Positions 1-9,449 of a stretch of 64,000 nucleotides of DNA are shown piece after piece (positions within the stretch are counted from its first letter, which is position 1; every line of letters starts with the position of its first letter). The notes beneath the pieces are model-generated. The model worked only from the letters and a program-made list of their open reading frames with translations, was not told the DNA's origin and did no database searches. This DNA is from Xanthomonas phaseoli pv. phaseoli. Lineage in GTDB: Bacteria > Pseudomonadota > Gammaproteobacteria > Xanthomonadales > Xanthomonadaceae. Where the stretch lies: positions 124,001 through 188,000 of the forward strand of contig CP094243.1 of NCBI GenBank assembly GCA_022749655.1. The letters are read 5' to 3'. The translations under genes and the position numbers were made by a program.

Positions 1-40
1 TCGAAGTAAGCCTGCGCGGCACTTGCTTTAGCCGGGACAC

Positions 41-71
41 GAAGGCCGACGGCACTCTGCCGTCAGCCTTC
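41..71. terminator. hairpin downstream of the dehydrogenase gene
   Basis: A 14-bp stem (41-54 with 58-71, one mismatch) closes over a 3-nt loop. It lies about 170 bp beyond the dehydrogenase stop on the minus strand. Neither side has a clear T-run, so intrinsic termination is only possible. Nothing else is recognised between 72 and 238. Confidence 0.4.
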
Positions 72-930
72 GCAGGTGCTACGCAACACCGGAGCGCTGC
101 TCGGATTGTCAGCAAGCGGCGCCAGATATCGGCGGGTAAACCGGGTGTATCAAGGGCAGCTACCAATACGTCGACGGCACACGCTCGGACATAGCGAGAA
201 AGCGAGCAGACTGGCCTCACGCGATTGTCCGATACGTCTCAAGTCGCTGCGGACCAAATCGCACCCACAGGATCCAGCTCTGCCGTCACCATGGTCGTGG
301 CGCGCCAGCCAAAGCCGCATACGGCGAGAACGCCTTGCGAAGTCGGGTCCAACCCAAGCGCGCGCTCGAGATGTTTTTCGTTCACCGCACCGGTGATAAA
401 CGCCCCCAAACCGAGGTCGGTTGCCGCCAGATACAGCGTCTGCGACAAGTGCCCGGCTTCCAACGCAACCACGCGATACCCTTTGGCATGCTGCCTGTAT
501 TTCCAGAAGGTTCGATCAAAGCGCGGCACCAAGGCAACCAGCACATGCGCGTCTGCGAACCAGTGTTGCTGTCCTACAGCCTGCATGACGAAGTCATCGG
601 AGCACTCAAGACCTGACATACGCTCTAAGGCGTGACTATCTGCACGATAGTGGTAGACGCCAGATTCCAGATCTTGGACGTTCCTCACCAAAATGTAGGC
701 CTCGATAGGATGCAAGCCACCACCGGAGGGCACACTCTTTTGAGAAAAACCAGGTCATCGCCCACCTTTACCTTGGCATGAGCAGCGAACACCCGCTGCA
801 ACACGTGGGCGAACGTCGGTAGAGGAACGGGTCTGCTCTGATCGAAATTACGACAAGTGACACGCCGTCCCAGCAGGTCGTCGAAATCGTTTGCGACCAT
901 GGGCGGCAGGCCGATGAGTGTTCGATGGTC

Positions 931-2259
931 GGGCGTGTCCTAGATTTTGTGTAACCGGGCCACAGGCAGGAGACTGCCACCTAACCCGGAGACACCATGA
1001 GCCCACGCACACATGAGGTACCCGACGAGCTGCTTAGCAGCCTGTTGGTCAACTACACCAAACCCGAGGATCTGATCGGCGAGAACGGCCTGCTCAAGCA
1101 GCTGACCAAGCGGTTGGTGGAGCGGGCGCTGGACGCGGAGATGACCGAACACCTCGGTCATGACAAGCATGAGCCGGTCGCCAACGCGGCCGGCAACACG
1201 CGCAACGGACGCAGCCGCAAGACGCTCAAGGGCGAGTTCGGCGAGCTGCCGATCGAGATTCCGCGTGATCGCCACGGCAGCTTCGCGCCACAGCTGATCC
1301 CCAAGCACCAGACCCGCTGGGCCGGCTTCGATGACAAGATCTTGTCGTTGTACGCGCGCGGCATGACCGTGCGCGAGATCCAGTCGCACCTGGAGGAGAT
1401 GTACGGCACCGAGGTGTCGCCGAGTCTGATTTCCTCAGTCACCGATGCGGTCGTCGAGGAGGTCAAGGCGTGGCAGGCGCGGCCACTGGATCCGGTCTAT
1501 CCGATCGTCTATCTGGACTGCATCCACGTCAAAGTGCGCGAGGGCGCGGTGCGGGTCAAGGCGGTGTACCTGGCCATCGGCATCACCATGGGCGGCGAGA
1601 AGGAAGTGCTGGGCCTATGGCTGGCGCAGGCCGAGGGTGCCAAGTTTTGGCTGCAAGTCGTGACGGAGCTACGCAACCGCGGGGTGCAGGACATCTTCAT
1701 TGCCTGCGTCGATGGCCTGAAGGGGTTTCCCGAGGCGATCGAGGCGGTGTTCCCGCAGACCACCGTGCAGCTGTGCATCGTGCACATGGTGCGGCACAGC
1801 CTGAACTACGTCTCGTGGAAACGCCGCGCCGAGGTTGCCGCCGATCTCAAGCGCATTTACGCCTGCGCCACCGTCGAGGAGGCCGAGCAGGCACTGACCG
1901 AGTTCGAGGCCAAGTGGGACGCCCAGTACCCGCCCATCAGCCAGTCATGGCGGCGCAATTGGTCACGACTGATCCCGTTCTTCGACTACCCACCGGAGAT
2001 CCGCAAGGTGATCTATACGACCAACGCCATCGAGTCGGTCAACATGAGCCTGCGCAAGCTGACCAAGAACCGCGGCGCGTTCCCCAGCGACGAAGCCTTG
2101 ATGAAACTGTTCTACCTGGCTCTGCGCAACATCACCAAGAAATGGACGCTGCCGATCCGCGACTGGAAGGCTGCGCTGAACCGCTTTACGATCCAGTTCG
2201 AGGGGCGACTTCCTCAGCGGTAACCCAAACCACGGTTACACAAAATTCTGCACACGCTC
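931..2259 (+). mobile_element. IS256-family element, copy 1
   Basis: A complete 1,329-bp element. Its imperfect 24-bp terminal inverted repeats (931-954 and 2236-2259) differ at four positions. It is flanked by an 8-bp target duplication, CGATGGTC, at 923-930 and 2260-2267, the size expected for IS256. It encodes one transposase on the plus strand and sits inside the dehydrogenase gene. The copy at 4725-6053 encodes the same protein and looks identical over the element, so both insertions are recent. Confidence 0.95.
997..2223 (+). CDS. IS256-family (mutator) transposase, copy 1
   Basis: A 408-residue DDE transposase of the IS256/mutator family, which moves the element by cut-and-paste or copy-paste through a circle. 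It is full length for the family. The catalytic acidic residues are visible in YLDCIHVKVR, CVDGLKGF and TTNAIESVN. The RNase-H region includes the conserved CIVHMVRHS segment. The start is the ATG following CCCGGAGACACC. It is the only gene of the element. The encoded protein is identical to that at 4791-6017. Confidence 0.96.
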   Translation: MSPRTHEVPDELLSSLLVNYTKPEDLIGENGLLKQLTKRLVERALDAEMTEHLGHDKHEPVANAAGNTRNGRSRKTLKGEFGELPIEIPRDRHGSFAPQLIPKHQTRWAGFDDKILSLYARGMTVREIQSHLEEMYGTEVSPSLISSVTDAVVEEVKAWQARPLDPVYPIVYLDCIHVKVREGAVRVKAVYLAIGITMGGEKEVLGLWLAQAEGAKFWLQVVTELRNRGVQDIFIACVDGLKGFPEAIEAVFPQTTVQLCIVHMVRHSLNYVSWKRRAEVAADLKRIYACATVEEAEQALTEFEAKWDAQYPPISQSWRRNWSRLIPFFDYPPEIRKVIYTTNAIESVNMSLRKLTKNRGAFPSDEALMKLFYLALRNITKKWTLPIRDWKAALNRFTIQFEGRLPQR

Positions 2260-2737
2260 CGATGGTCATTTGCCGGCAACACTTCCGGGGCGCAGGCCCC
2301 AAGACACGCCGCATTGCAACCGCTGTATCGGTGCCAGAATCCCGGGTGTTCTTGACCGCATCTACCCCATCCCATCGCGTAAATGCGTGCAGCACCGCGG
2401 CAAGCGGATGCCAGTGCGAGGCCCTCAGACGCGAATCGGCTTGGGCAAACCTGCTGCCTTGCGTTTGCTCCTCCAGCACCAGGCCCTGCGCGATCAAGCC
2501 GTCAAGCGCTTCACTGTCGTATGGCAAGCGAGTCCTCCCGTGCGAGGGACTAAGCTCACCCAGCAACGCCCGCTGAGTTTCTGACACGGCCACCGGGGCA
2601 TCGAGATGCGGCGCGAGCGCAAACCACTGCATCGAATGGTCCAGCCCATTGCCGCCTCGTAGAAGACTGTCCAATGTGTAAGACACGGTCTCACGTGGCT
2701 CCAGCACGACAATTGCGCAACGCTTGACCAGCATCAT

Positions 2738-2888
2738 CTTCTCCAGCGATCTGAGGTAACCGTGTGCAGATATTTCTGCTCCAGGGATAACGCCCCGCCG
2801 CTGCCTAACTTGAGCCAATGCGTGATACCGCTCAAGCCAGCTCCCTTAGAGCCGCTATGTGTTACTTCATCCCACTGAAGTGCCAGCG
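2738..2888. promoter_or_regulatory. divergent control region, dehydrogenase/peptide genes
   Basis: These 151 bp separate the dehydrogenase start (minus) from the peptide start (plus). A perfect 7-bp inverted repeat, CTTGAGC (2809-2815) and GCTCAAG (2830-2836), is separated by 14 bp and could be an operator. No convincing -35/-10 pair was identified. The position makes shared regulation of the two genes plausible, but this is inference. Confidence 0.35.
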
Positions 2889-2988
2889 ATGCCAATACTG
2901 AAGCTTGAACCTGCTGTTGCAAGCAACCTGATCGATCTACTGTCTACCGACGATGCCTTCCGTGCATTATTCGTCTCAGACACGTTAG

Positions 2989-4150
2989 GGAAACTCTGAA
3001 CAATCCGTCCTGATCTGCCACAATCGATCATCGACCCGAGTAGACGATTTCGATGCAGCTGACCTTCGGCGACGCGGAGTACGACGGCAAGCGCAAGCGG
3101 ACGCGGCGTGAGGTGTTTTTGGCCGAGATGGAGCAGGTCGTGCCGTGGAAGGAGCTGCTGGGGCTGATCGAGCCGCACTATCCGAAGTCGGGGCAACCGG
3201 GACGACAGCCGTATCGGCTGGAGACGATGCTGCGCATCCACTTTTTGCAGCAGTGGTATGCATTGAGCGATCCATCGGCGGAAGAAGCCTTGTACGACAC
3301 GGTGTCGATGCGCCGTTTCGCCAAGATCGGCGGGCTGGATGAGGTGCCGGACGAGACGACGATTCTCAACTTTCGCCATCTGCTGGAGCAGCACGATTTG
3401 GCGCGCAAGCTGTTCAATCGGGTGAACGCGCATCTGTCGCGCAAGGGTCAGAGCCTGCGCGGCGGGACGATTGTGGATGCCACGATTATCTCTGCGCCCA
3501 GTTCGACCAAGAACAAGGACGGTGAGCGCGATCCGGAGATGCGCCAGACCAAGAAGGGCAACCAATACTTCTTCGGGATGAAGGCGCACATTGGAGTAGA
3601 TGATGAATCCGGCCTAGTGCACCACGTGGAATGCACGGCAGCCAACGTGGCGGACATCACGCAAGCGCACAAGCTGCTGCATGGCAAGGAAGACACGGTG
3701 TGTGGGGACAGCGGCTACACCGGGCTTGAGAAGCGCGATGAGATCAAGGGCAAGCGCAAGCTACGCTACCTGATCGCGGAGAAGCCCTCGAAGCTGAAGC
3801 AGATCAAGAACAAGCGCGAACTGAAGTTGGCCAAGCGCTGGGAGCACACCAAGGCCAGCCTGCGTGCGAAGGTGGAACATCCGTTTCGGGTGATCAAGCG
3901 CCAGTTTGGCTATGCCAAGGTGCGCTATCGCGGCCTGGTCAAAAACACCGCGCAGGTGCTGACGCTCTTTGCGCTGTCGAACCTGTGGCTGAAGCGGAAG
4001 CAGTTGATGCCTGCCGTTGGGAAGTTGTGCCTGTAATGGGGAGAATGCCCCGAGAATGCGCTGGAAACAGCGAAAAACCGAAGGTGTGAGCGTAGTCAGC
4101 GCTACCGATGCGGGTCGACGCATCCTCTGGCCGCATTGATCAGACCATCC
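2989..4150 (+). mobile_element. IS5-family element in the precursor peptide gene
   Basis: An element of about 1,162 bp carrying one IS5-type transposase. Its ends are inferred from a 4-bp duplication, TTAG, at 2985-2988 and 4151-4154, which fits the YTAR preference of this group. The terminal 19 bp are imperfectly inverted (about 14 of 19 positions match). Excising it restores the peptide frame exactly, which supports the boundaries. Confidence 0.88.
3053..4036 (+). CDS. IS5-family transposase
   Basis: A 327-residue DDE transposase of the IS5 group, apparently full length. The N-terminal region includes MQLTFGDAEYDGKRKRTRRE and the conserved PYRLETMLRIHFLQQWY. The DDE signature is represented by IVDATIISAPSSTKN, CGDSGYTG and VEHPFRVIKRQFG. 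It is the only gene of the element at 2989-4150. Closely similar transposases are known to me from Xanthomonas IS1478-type elements; this naming is from memory. Confidence 0.94.
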   Translation: MQLTFGDAEYDGKRKRTRREVFLAEMEQVVPWKELLGLIEPHYPKSGQPGRQPYRLETMLRIHFLQQWYALSDPSAEEALYDTVSMRRFAKIGGLDEVPDETTILNFRHLLEQHDLARKLFNRVNAHLSRKGQSLRGGTIVDATIISAPSSTKNKDGERDPEMRQTKKGNQYFFGMKAHIGVDDESGLVHHVECTAANVADITQAHKLLHGKEDTVCGDSGYTGLEKRDEIKGKRKLRYLIAEKPSKLKQIKNKRELKLAKRWEHTKASLRAKVEHPFRVIKRQFGYAKVRYRGLVKNTAQVLTLFALSNLWLKRKQLMPAVGKLCL

Positions 4151-4724
4151 TTAGAGGCACTACGACAGGTTGGGCACATCGCCGCACCTGGCGACGACAT
4201 CGAGGCATTCGTTCGCGATTGCGCATGCAATATCCAGTTGGCAGATAAGGATGTAATCGCAGGTGCGCGTGAGCAGATCAACACCATGCTGACGTCTGGG
4301 ACCTCACACATCGTCCCTCAGCTGGATGCCGGTTACAACGGCGATAGGACGCTCAAATAAAGGACAGCTTTTTAGCCCGCTGCAGGTTTACCCCTGCGCC
4401 TCTGCTATCCACGAATCTTCTGCTGTTCTCAGATCTACCAGATTGAGCGGCTGCAGACAGTATCCGCATTCGATCTCCGCGTAAGCCAAACCTCGATGCT
4501 GGCGGATCCAGTCGTGTTGAATCCGCGCATCTGCGTTACGCTGTCCGAGTCGGGCAGCGCGCATTGCGGTTGCCCTTGTCTGAAATCGCGACATCGAATC
4601 CAGATAGGGACTGAGCATGCGGAATGCATCGTCTGGCCGCTGCTCGGCCAATAGAATTTCCGCATCGACAACCGCACCCAGTTCCACCACCAAGCGGTTG
4701 GCGTAGGCCAGTGGCGCCACCTTG

Positions 4725-6053
4725 GGGCGTGTCCTAGATTTTGTGTAACCGGGCCACAGGCAGGAGACTGCCACCTAACCCGGAGACACCATGAGCCCAC
4801 GCACACATGAGGTACCCGACGAGCTGCTTAGCAGCCTGTTGGTCAACTACACCAAACCCGAGGATCTGATCGGCGAGAACGGCCTGCTCAAGCAGCTGAC
4901 CAAGCGGTTGGTGGAGCGGGCGCTGGACGCGGAGATGACCGAACACCTCGGTCATGACAAGCATGAGCCGGTCGCCAACGCGGCCGGCAACACGCGCAAC
5001 GGACGCAGCCGCAAGACGCTCAAGGGCGAGTTCGGCGAGCTGCCGATCGAGATTCCGCGTGATCGCCACGGCAGCTTCGCGCCACAGCTGATCCCCAAGC
5101 ACCAGACCCGCTGGGCCGGCTTCGATGACAAGATCTTGTCGTTGTACGCGCGCGGCATGACCGTGCGCGAGATCCAGTCGCACCTGGAGGAGATGTACGG
5201 CACCGAGGTGTCGCCGAGTCTGATTTCCTCAGTCACCGATGCGGTCGTCGAGGAGGTCAAGGCGTGGCAGGCGCGGCCACTGGATCCGGTCTATCCGATC
5301 GTCTATCTGGACTGCATCCACGTCAAAGTGCGCGAGGGCGCGGTGCGGGTCAAGGCGGTGTACCTGGCCATCGGCATCACCATGGGCGGCGAGAAGGAAG
5401 TGCTGGGCCTATGGCTGGCGCAGGCCGAGGGTGCCAAGTTTTGGCTGCAAGTCGTGACGGAGCTACGCAACCGCGGGGTGCAGGACATCTTCATTGCCTG
5501 CGTCGATGGCCTGAAGGGGTTTCCCGAGGCGATCGAGGCGGTGTTCCCGCAGACCACCGTGCAGCTGTGCATCGTGCACATGGTGCGGCACAGCCTGAAC
5601 TACGTCTCGTGGAAACGCCGCGCCGAGGTTGCCGCCGATCTCAAGCGCATTTACGCCTGCGCCACCGTCGAGGAGGCCGAGCAGGCACTGACCGAGTTCG
5701 AGGCCAAGTGGGACGCCCAGTACCCGCCCATCAGCCAGTCATGGCGGCGCAATTGGTCACGACTGATCCCGTTCTTCGACTACCCACCGGAGATCCGCAA
5801 GGTGATCTATACGACCAACGCCATCGAGTCGGTCAACATGAGCCTGCGCAAGCTGACCAAGAACCGCGGCGCGTTCCCCAGCGACGAAGCCTTGATGAAA
5901 CTGTTCTACCTGGCTCTGCGCAACATCACCAAGAAATGGACGCTGCCGATCCGCGACTGGAAGGCTGCGCTGAACCGCTTTACGATCCAGTTCGAGGGGC
6001 GACTTCCTCAGCGGTAACCCAAACCACGGTTACACAAAATTCTGCACACGCTC
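4725..6053 (+). mobile_element. IS256-family element, copy 2
   Basis: A complete 1,329-bp element, the same as copy 1 at 931-2259. Inverted repeats are at 4725-4748 and 6030-6053. An 8-bp target duplication, CCACCTTG, flanks it at 4717-4724 and 6054-6061. Excising it with one duplication rejoins the cyclase frame exactly (QQVKV followed by APLAYANRLV), which confirms the boundaries. Confidence 0.95.
4791..6017 (+). CDS. IS256-family (mutator) transposase, copy 2
   Basis: A 408-residue transposase identical in sequence to the product of 997-2223, with the same catalytic segments (YLDCIHVKVR, CVDGLKGF, TTNAIESVN) and the same start context. It is full length and presumably active. Two unchanged copies 2.5 kb apart in the same orientation could recombine and delete the DNA between them. 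Confidence 0.96.
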   Translation: MSPRTHEVPDELLSSLLVNYTKPEDLIGENGLLKQLTKRLVERALDAEMTEHLGHDKHEPVANAAGNTRNGRSRKTLKGEFGELPIEIPRDRHGSFAPQLIPKHQTRWAGFDDKILSLYARGMTVREIQSHLEEMYGTEVSPSLISSVTDAVVEEVKAWQARPLDPVYPIVYLDCIHVKVREGAVRVKAVYLAIGITMGGEKEVLGLWLAQAEGAKFWLQVVTELRNRGVQDIFIACVDGLKGFPEAIEAVFPQTTVQLCIVHMVRHSLNYVSWKRRAEVAADLKRIYACATVEEAEQALTEFEAKWDAQYPPISQSWRRNWSRLIPFFDYPPEIRKVIYTTNAIESVNMSLRKLTKNRGAFPSDEALMKLFYLALRNITKKWTLPIRDWKAALNRFTIQFEGRLPQR

Positions 6054-8241
6054 CCACCTTGACCTGCTGCCGGACCTTAGCGGCACCTTGGGTATCGCCG
6101 GCGCGGGCCATGATGAGCGCGGCAGCCAATGCGGTGGACAGGTTGTCGATCCTATCGATTGGGACATCTGCCCCTAAATCCCGCAATGCCAACCTTGCGC
6201 CCTCTTCGGCGACCTCCGCGGCCTTTGGTCGCTGCCCGGAGGCAAGCAACGCAGTCGCTAGCGGGACGTAATAGTTGATCCGATCAGTTCCTCTCCTGTT
6301 CAATCCTGCGCTCAGTCCGACTTGGGCATGCGCGACCGCCGCGTGCAGATCCCCTTCATCAAGAGCGATAGTGGTTCGCGTGATGTCGGCATGGAAATTC
6401 GTCTTGTCGACTCGAGCAAGCGCGTCGCGTGCGCCCGAGTAGTCACGCTTCGCAGCCGCGACAGCAGCCTGACGCAGCAGCGCGCCATTCCATCCTGATC
6501 CGACCGCCTTTCTCACTGCCTGATCGGCTTGGTCGTATTGACCAAGAGCCAGCAAGATACGCCCATACATATCGAGCGATACGCTGGAAAGATCGTACTT
6601 CCCCTGCGCCGAAGCACGCGCGTACGGCAGAGCGTCAGCGAACCGATTAGCGACGAACAAATCCATCGCTGCGTTCGCCTGGGCAGGTGCATAGTCGGGA
6701 TACAACTCCGCCATCTGTATCCAGGAATCGGCCGCCTGCGCTGGATCGAGAATCTGCACGCCCCAGCTTTTTACGTAAAGCGCCTCGCGCGGGGGGAGCC
6801 TGGACTTGAATTGCTCAGCAACTCTGAGCGTTTCGGTCGCCTTCTTGTAATCGACATTGGCAAAATGGGCGCGCACTTGACCAAGCCAGGCCAGCGCAAA
6901 GTGCGGATCGATATCGACTGCTTTCTGGAAGAAATCCAAAGCAGCACCGTATTTCCCCTTCCGAGTATCGTTGTTGTCCTAGTGCATAAGCGCGCAACGC
7001 ATCGAGACTAGATGTGGTGACATCCGGCAAGGCAGGACTGTTTTGTCGAATACTGTCACGGTTTTCGCCGAGCTGCGTCCTCAGTTCGCCCGTCACTGTA
7101 TCAACAGCAGAAAGAATCGACGGATTTGAGCCGAATGCGGTACTTACAGCAACAGTCTGCTGAGTTTTCGGGTCGACCACCTCCACGACGAAACGTGTGC
7201 GCCCCCAACGTAACCCACAGAAGGAAGTAACACCGCTCTGGCACCGGTGCGTAATGCGACATCCGACGCGTTCTTGCGGTCCAGCGGATCTTTGGCGGGA
7301 TCTTTGCGCATCAGTGCTAACAGTTTCAGTGTTCTGTCTTCACTGAGAACGTTGACGTATCGCGACTGCTCCAGGCTGATCCGAAATGCCTGATCGAGTG
7401 CTCCGTCCAGCATCACGTCATTGGTGAGATTGCGGACCGTCCCGACAACCACCCAGTCGCGTTCTGCAAACGCGAGCGCTGGTTGCGGCCGTGCAAAGAA
7501 CCAGATTGCCAAACCGATCCCCAGCACCACCCCCACCTCAGCCACCAACGCGGCCGGCCTGCGCCACAGCGGCACATCGCGCCAGGCCTTTGCCGAATTC
7601 TTCGGCATGCGCAGGGGAGTCAGGCCGACTTCGCCGACCTCGTAGATCTCCATCGCGGTGGGCATGCCCTTGAAGCGCCAGCGCCCGTGCGATTTCCACA
7701 ACAACCGGTCGGCGCGGTTGCCGAGTTCGCGCGCGGCGCGATGGGTCAACGACTCGGCCACCGCCGAGAGCAACATCTGCCCGGGCCGGGCCATCGACAT
7801 CAGGCGAGCGGCGGTAGGCTTGGCGAGGCCTTCGACTTCCAGCGGCTTGGCGCCGATGCTGATCGCTTCGTCGCTGTTGCGCCAGGTCAGCACTTCGCCC
7901 ACATGCAGGCCCTGGCGTGCGCGCAGCGTGAGCGCATGCGCATCGCCCATCGTCTTGAGCCCACGCGCGTAATCCAGCGCGAAACCCAGGCCATCGATGG
8001 GGCGATCGAACAACAGCAGCAGCCCGTCGGAACGATCGATCAGGCGGCCGCGCCAGTGCTGCTGCAGCTTGACCACCAGGCGGTCGTGCTCGCGGAACAA
8101 GGCAGCCGCCGCGTTGTCACCGATACGCTCGACCAGCGCGGTCGAATCGCAGAGATCGGTCAACAGCAAGGTGCGCAGCCGCGGCGCCTGGATCGCTTCC
8201 GACGACGCGTCCTTGCGTGCGTGGGTGCGGCTGCTCATCGT

Positions 8242-9300
8242 TCAGCGGTGACCGGTTGCAGGCGGCTGATCCAGGGCCAGCGTCTCCTGCATGCACAGCA
8301 CATTGCCGCCCTGCCGCTTGGCCTCGTACAAGGCGCTGTCGGCGAGCGTGTACCAGTCGTTCCAGGCCGCGTCCGCATCGATCATGCACGAGCCTACGCT
8401 GACCGAGCAGCCTTGCTCGCCCTGGCCGTTGCACAACCGCGCTTCCACCGCGCGCACGATGCATTCGCCGATGTGGTGCACCAACTCGCTGGTGCCTTGT
8501 GCGACGAGCACGCAGAATTCATCGCCGCCGAGACGGCAGGCCAGGTCGCCTTCTGCGATCACCGAACGCAGGGCATGCGCCACGTTCTGCAGCACGCGGT
8601 CGCCTGCCAGATGACCGAACTCGTCGTTGATGCGCTTGAAACGGTCGCAGTCGATCAGGATCAGGCCCACGCCCGGTACATGGCCGGCACGCCGGCATTC
8701 CTGCAGGTGCAACGCCAGCCCGCGCCGGTTGTGCAGGCCGGTGAGCTCGTCGGTCCGGCTCAGTTCTTCGGTGTGGTTGAGCTGGTGCGAGGTGACGTAG
8801 AGGTTATCCAGCGCCGCTTCCAGATCGTGGTTGCGGCGGCGCAACTGGCGGATCAGCAACTGTTCGTTGTTGACCACCCGCACGATGGAGCGGCGCAGGA
8901 AGTGCGCCACCATCGAGGGATCCTGGTCGACCAGGCGCTGGAAATCCTCGTGTGCCAGCTCGATCAGACGGCTGTCGGTGGAGGCGCTGGCACCGGCGCT
9001 GCGCGCGTGATCGCCGATCAGCAGGCCGAGCTCGCCGAAGAACTCGCCCGGGCCCAGATGCTTGAGCATCAGGTCCTCGCCGAAATCCAGGTCGATCTGG
9101 CCGCTGACGACGATGTACATCTGCGTGCCCACCGCACCGCGCTCGAACAGCGACTGGCCCGCGGACACCTCGCGCGAACGACCGAAACGGGCGAAAAACC
9201 CCAGTTCCTCGGCGGTCATCAGCGCATGCAGCCCGTCGGGGACCGTTTTGGCAACGTTCCCCGTTGGCTCGAGTGCGCCTGCGGTGTTGTGGCAAGTCAT
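8242..9300 (-). CDS. cyclic-nucleotide-binding diguanylate cyclase (GGDEF)
   Basis: A 352-residue soluble protein. Residues 28-150 form a cNMP-binding domain with a recognisable phosphate-binding cassette (GEFFGELGLL, then ARSAG). Residues 180-340 form a GGDEF domain with an intact RLGGDEF signature at 256-262, so c-di-GMP synthesis is likely. An RxxD inhibitory site is not present at the usual distance upstream. The stop codon is 3 nt from the start of the nucleotidyl cyclase gene, a spacing typical of translational coupling. A cyclase making cAMP or cGMP next to a protein that binds such a nucleotide and makes c-di-GMP suggests a relay, but that link is inference. The start ATG ends the plus-strand sequence GGCAAGTCAT at 9300. 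Confidence 0.9.
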   Translation of the reverse strand: MTCHNTAGALEPTGNVAKTVPDGLHALMTAEELGFFARFGRSREVSAGQSLFERGAVGTQMYIVVSGQIDLDFGEDLMLKHLGPGEFFGELGLLIGDHARSAGASASTDSRLIELAHEDFQRLVDQDPSMVAHFLRRSIVRVVNNEQLLIRQLRRRNHDLEAALDNLYVTSHQLNHTEELSRTDELTGLHNRRGLALHLQECRRAGHVPGVGLILIDCDRFKRINDEFGHLAGDRVLQNVAHALRSVIAEGDLACRLGGDEFCVLVAQGTSELVHHIGECIVRAVEARLCNGQGEQGCSVSVGSCMIDADAAWNDWYTLADSALYEAKRQGGNVLCMQETLALDQPPATGHR

Positions 9301-9422
9301 CGGTTTTCCCTTAGGCCAGCCTGCAACATTAGCCTATCGACAAATCCTACAGGACCCCTTTGTTCAGTACCAGATCACATTATTTCTCATGAAGAAAGAG
9401 ACGAATTGACGGGTATCGGGCG

Positions 9423-9449
9423 AAAAAAGGGCTCGGTTTCCCGAGCCCT
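9423..9449 (-). terminator. intrinsic terminator of aceBA
   Basis: On the minus strand a 9-bp stem (AGGGCTCGG at 9428-9436 with CCGAGCCCT at 9441-9449) is followed by six T residues. It lies about 145 nt past the aceA stop and before the GGDEF gene. Confidence 0.8.

Larger units (their letters stand above)
239..2737 (-). pseudogene. SagB-related peptide maturation dehydrogenase, disrupted
   Basis: This is a nitroreductase-fold, FMN-type dehydrogenase of the SagB-related kind that NCBI pairs with NHLP-like RiPP peptides (I recall the model as TIGR04511). With the insertion removed it is about 387 residues. The N-terminal part runs from MMLVKRCAIVVLEPRE to VKNTRDSGTDTA, and the nitroreductase half contains SGGGLHPIEAY and GLGAFITGAVNEKHLERAL. 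The start at 2737 is chosen because GGAGAAG precedes two adjacent ATGs. Three lesions are visible. An IS256 element occupies 931-2259. One C is missing from the run at 2287-2290 (GPAP should continue as PEVLPANDHRT). One A is missing at 738-741 (VFLK should continue as KSVPSGGG). It is transcribed divergently from the peptide gene at 2889. Family assignment comes from recognition of motifs and context. Confidence 0.82.
2889..4360 (+). pseudogene. NHLP-like RiPP precursor peptide, split by an IS5 element
   Basis: Removing the insertion at 2989-4150 and one TTAG joins two reading frames exactly into a 101-residue peptide. The first 32 residues contain DLLSTDDAFRALFVSDT, a helical leader like those of nitrile-hydratase-leader (NHLP) precursors. 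The second exon-like part begins LEALRQVGHIAAPGDDIEAF and has CAC at residues 56-58 and a Ser/Thr-rich stretch, TMLTSGTSH, towards the C-terminus. The stop is TAA at 4358-4360. The likely NCBI family is the NHLP-related RiPP peptide (recalled as TIGR04509), consistent with the flanking maturation dehydrogenase and cyclase genes. Its product and modification are unknown. As it stands the gene makes only a truncated leader. Confidence 0.8.
4388..8238 (-). pseudogene. class III nucleotidyl cyclase/TPR protein of the peptide cassette, disrupted
   Basis: With the insertion removed the gene encodes about 837 residues. Residues 20-165 form a class III adenylate/guanylate cyclase domain, with metal-binding candidates D28 and D31 (TDLCDST) and D71 (RSDGLLLLF), followed by KPTAARLMSMARPGQ. 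A membrane helix lies at about 229-248. The rest is helical repeat (TPR-like) sequence ending SWIAEAQG. NCBI calls this architecture a peptide modification system cyclase (recalled as TIGR04510). Lesions: IS256 copy 2 at 4725-6053; a missing base in the C-run at 7202-7206 (VGYVGG should continue as RTRFVVEVVD); an extra base in the run at 6955-6958. The two indels cancel in frame, but a stop at 7144-7146 lies between them. It follows the GGDEF gene by 3 nt, suggesting co-transcription. The start ATG is at 8238. Confidence 0.85.
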
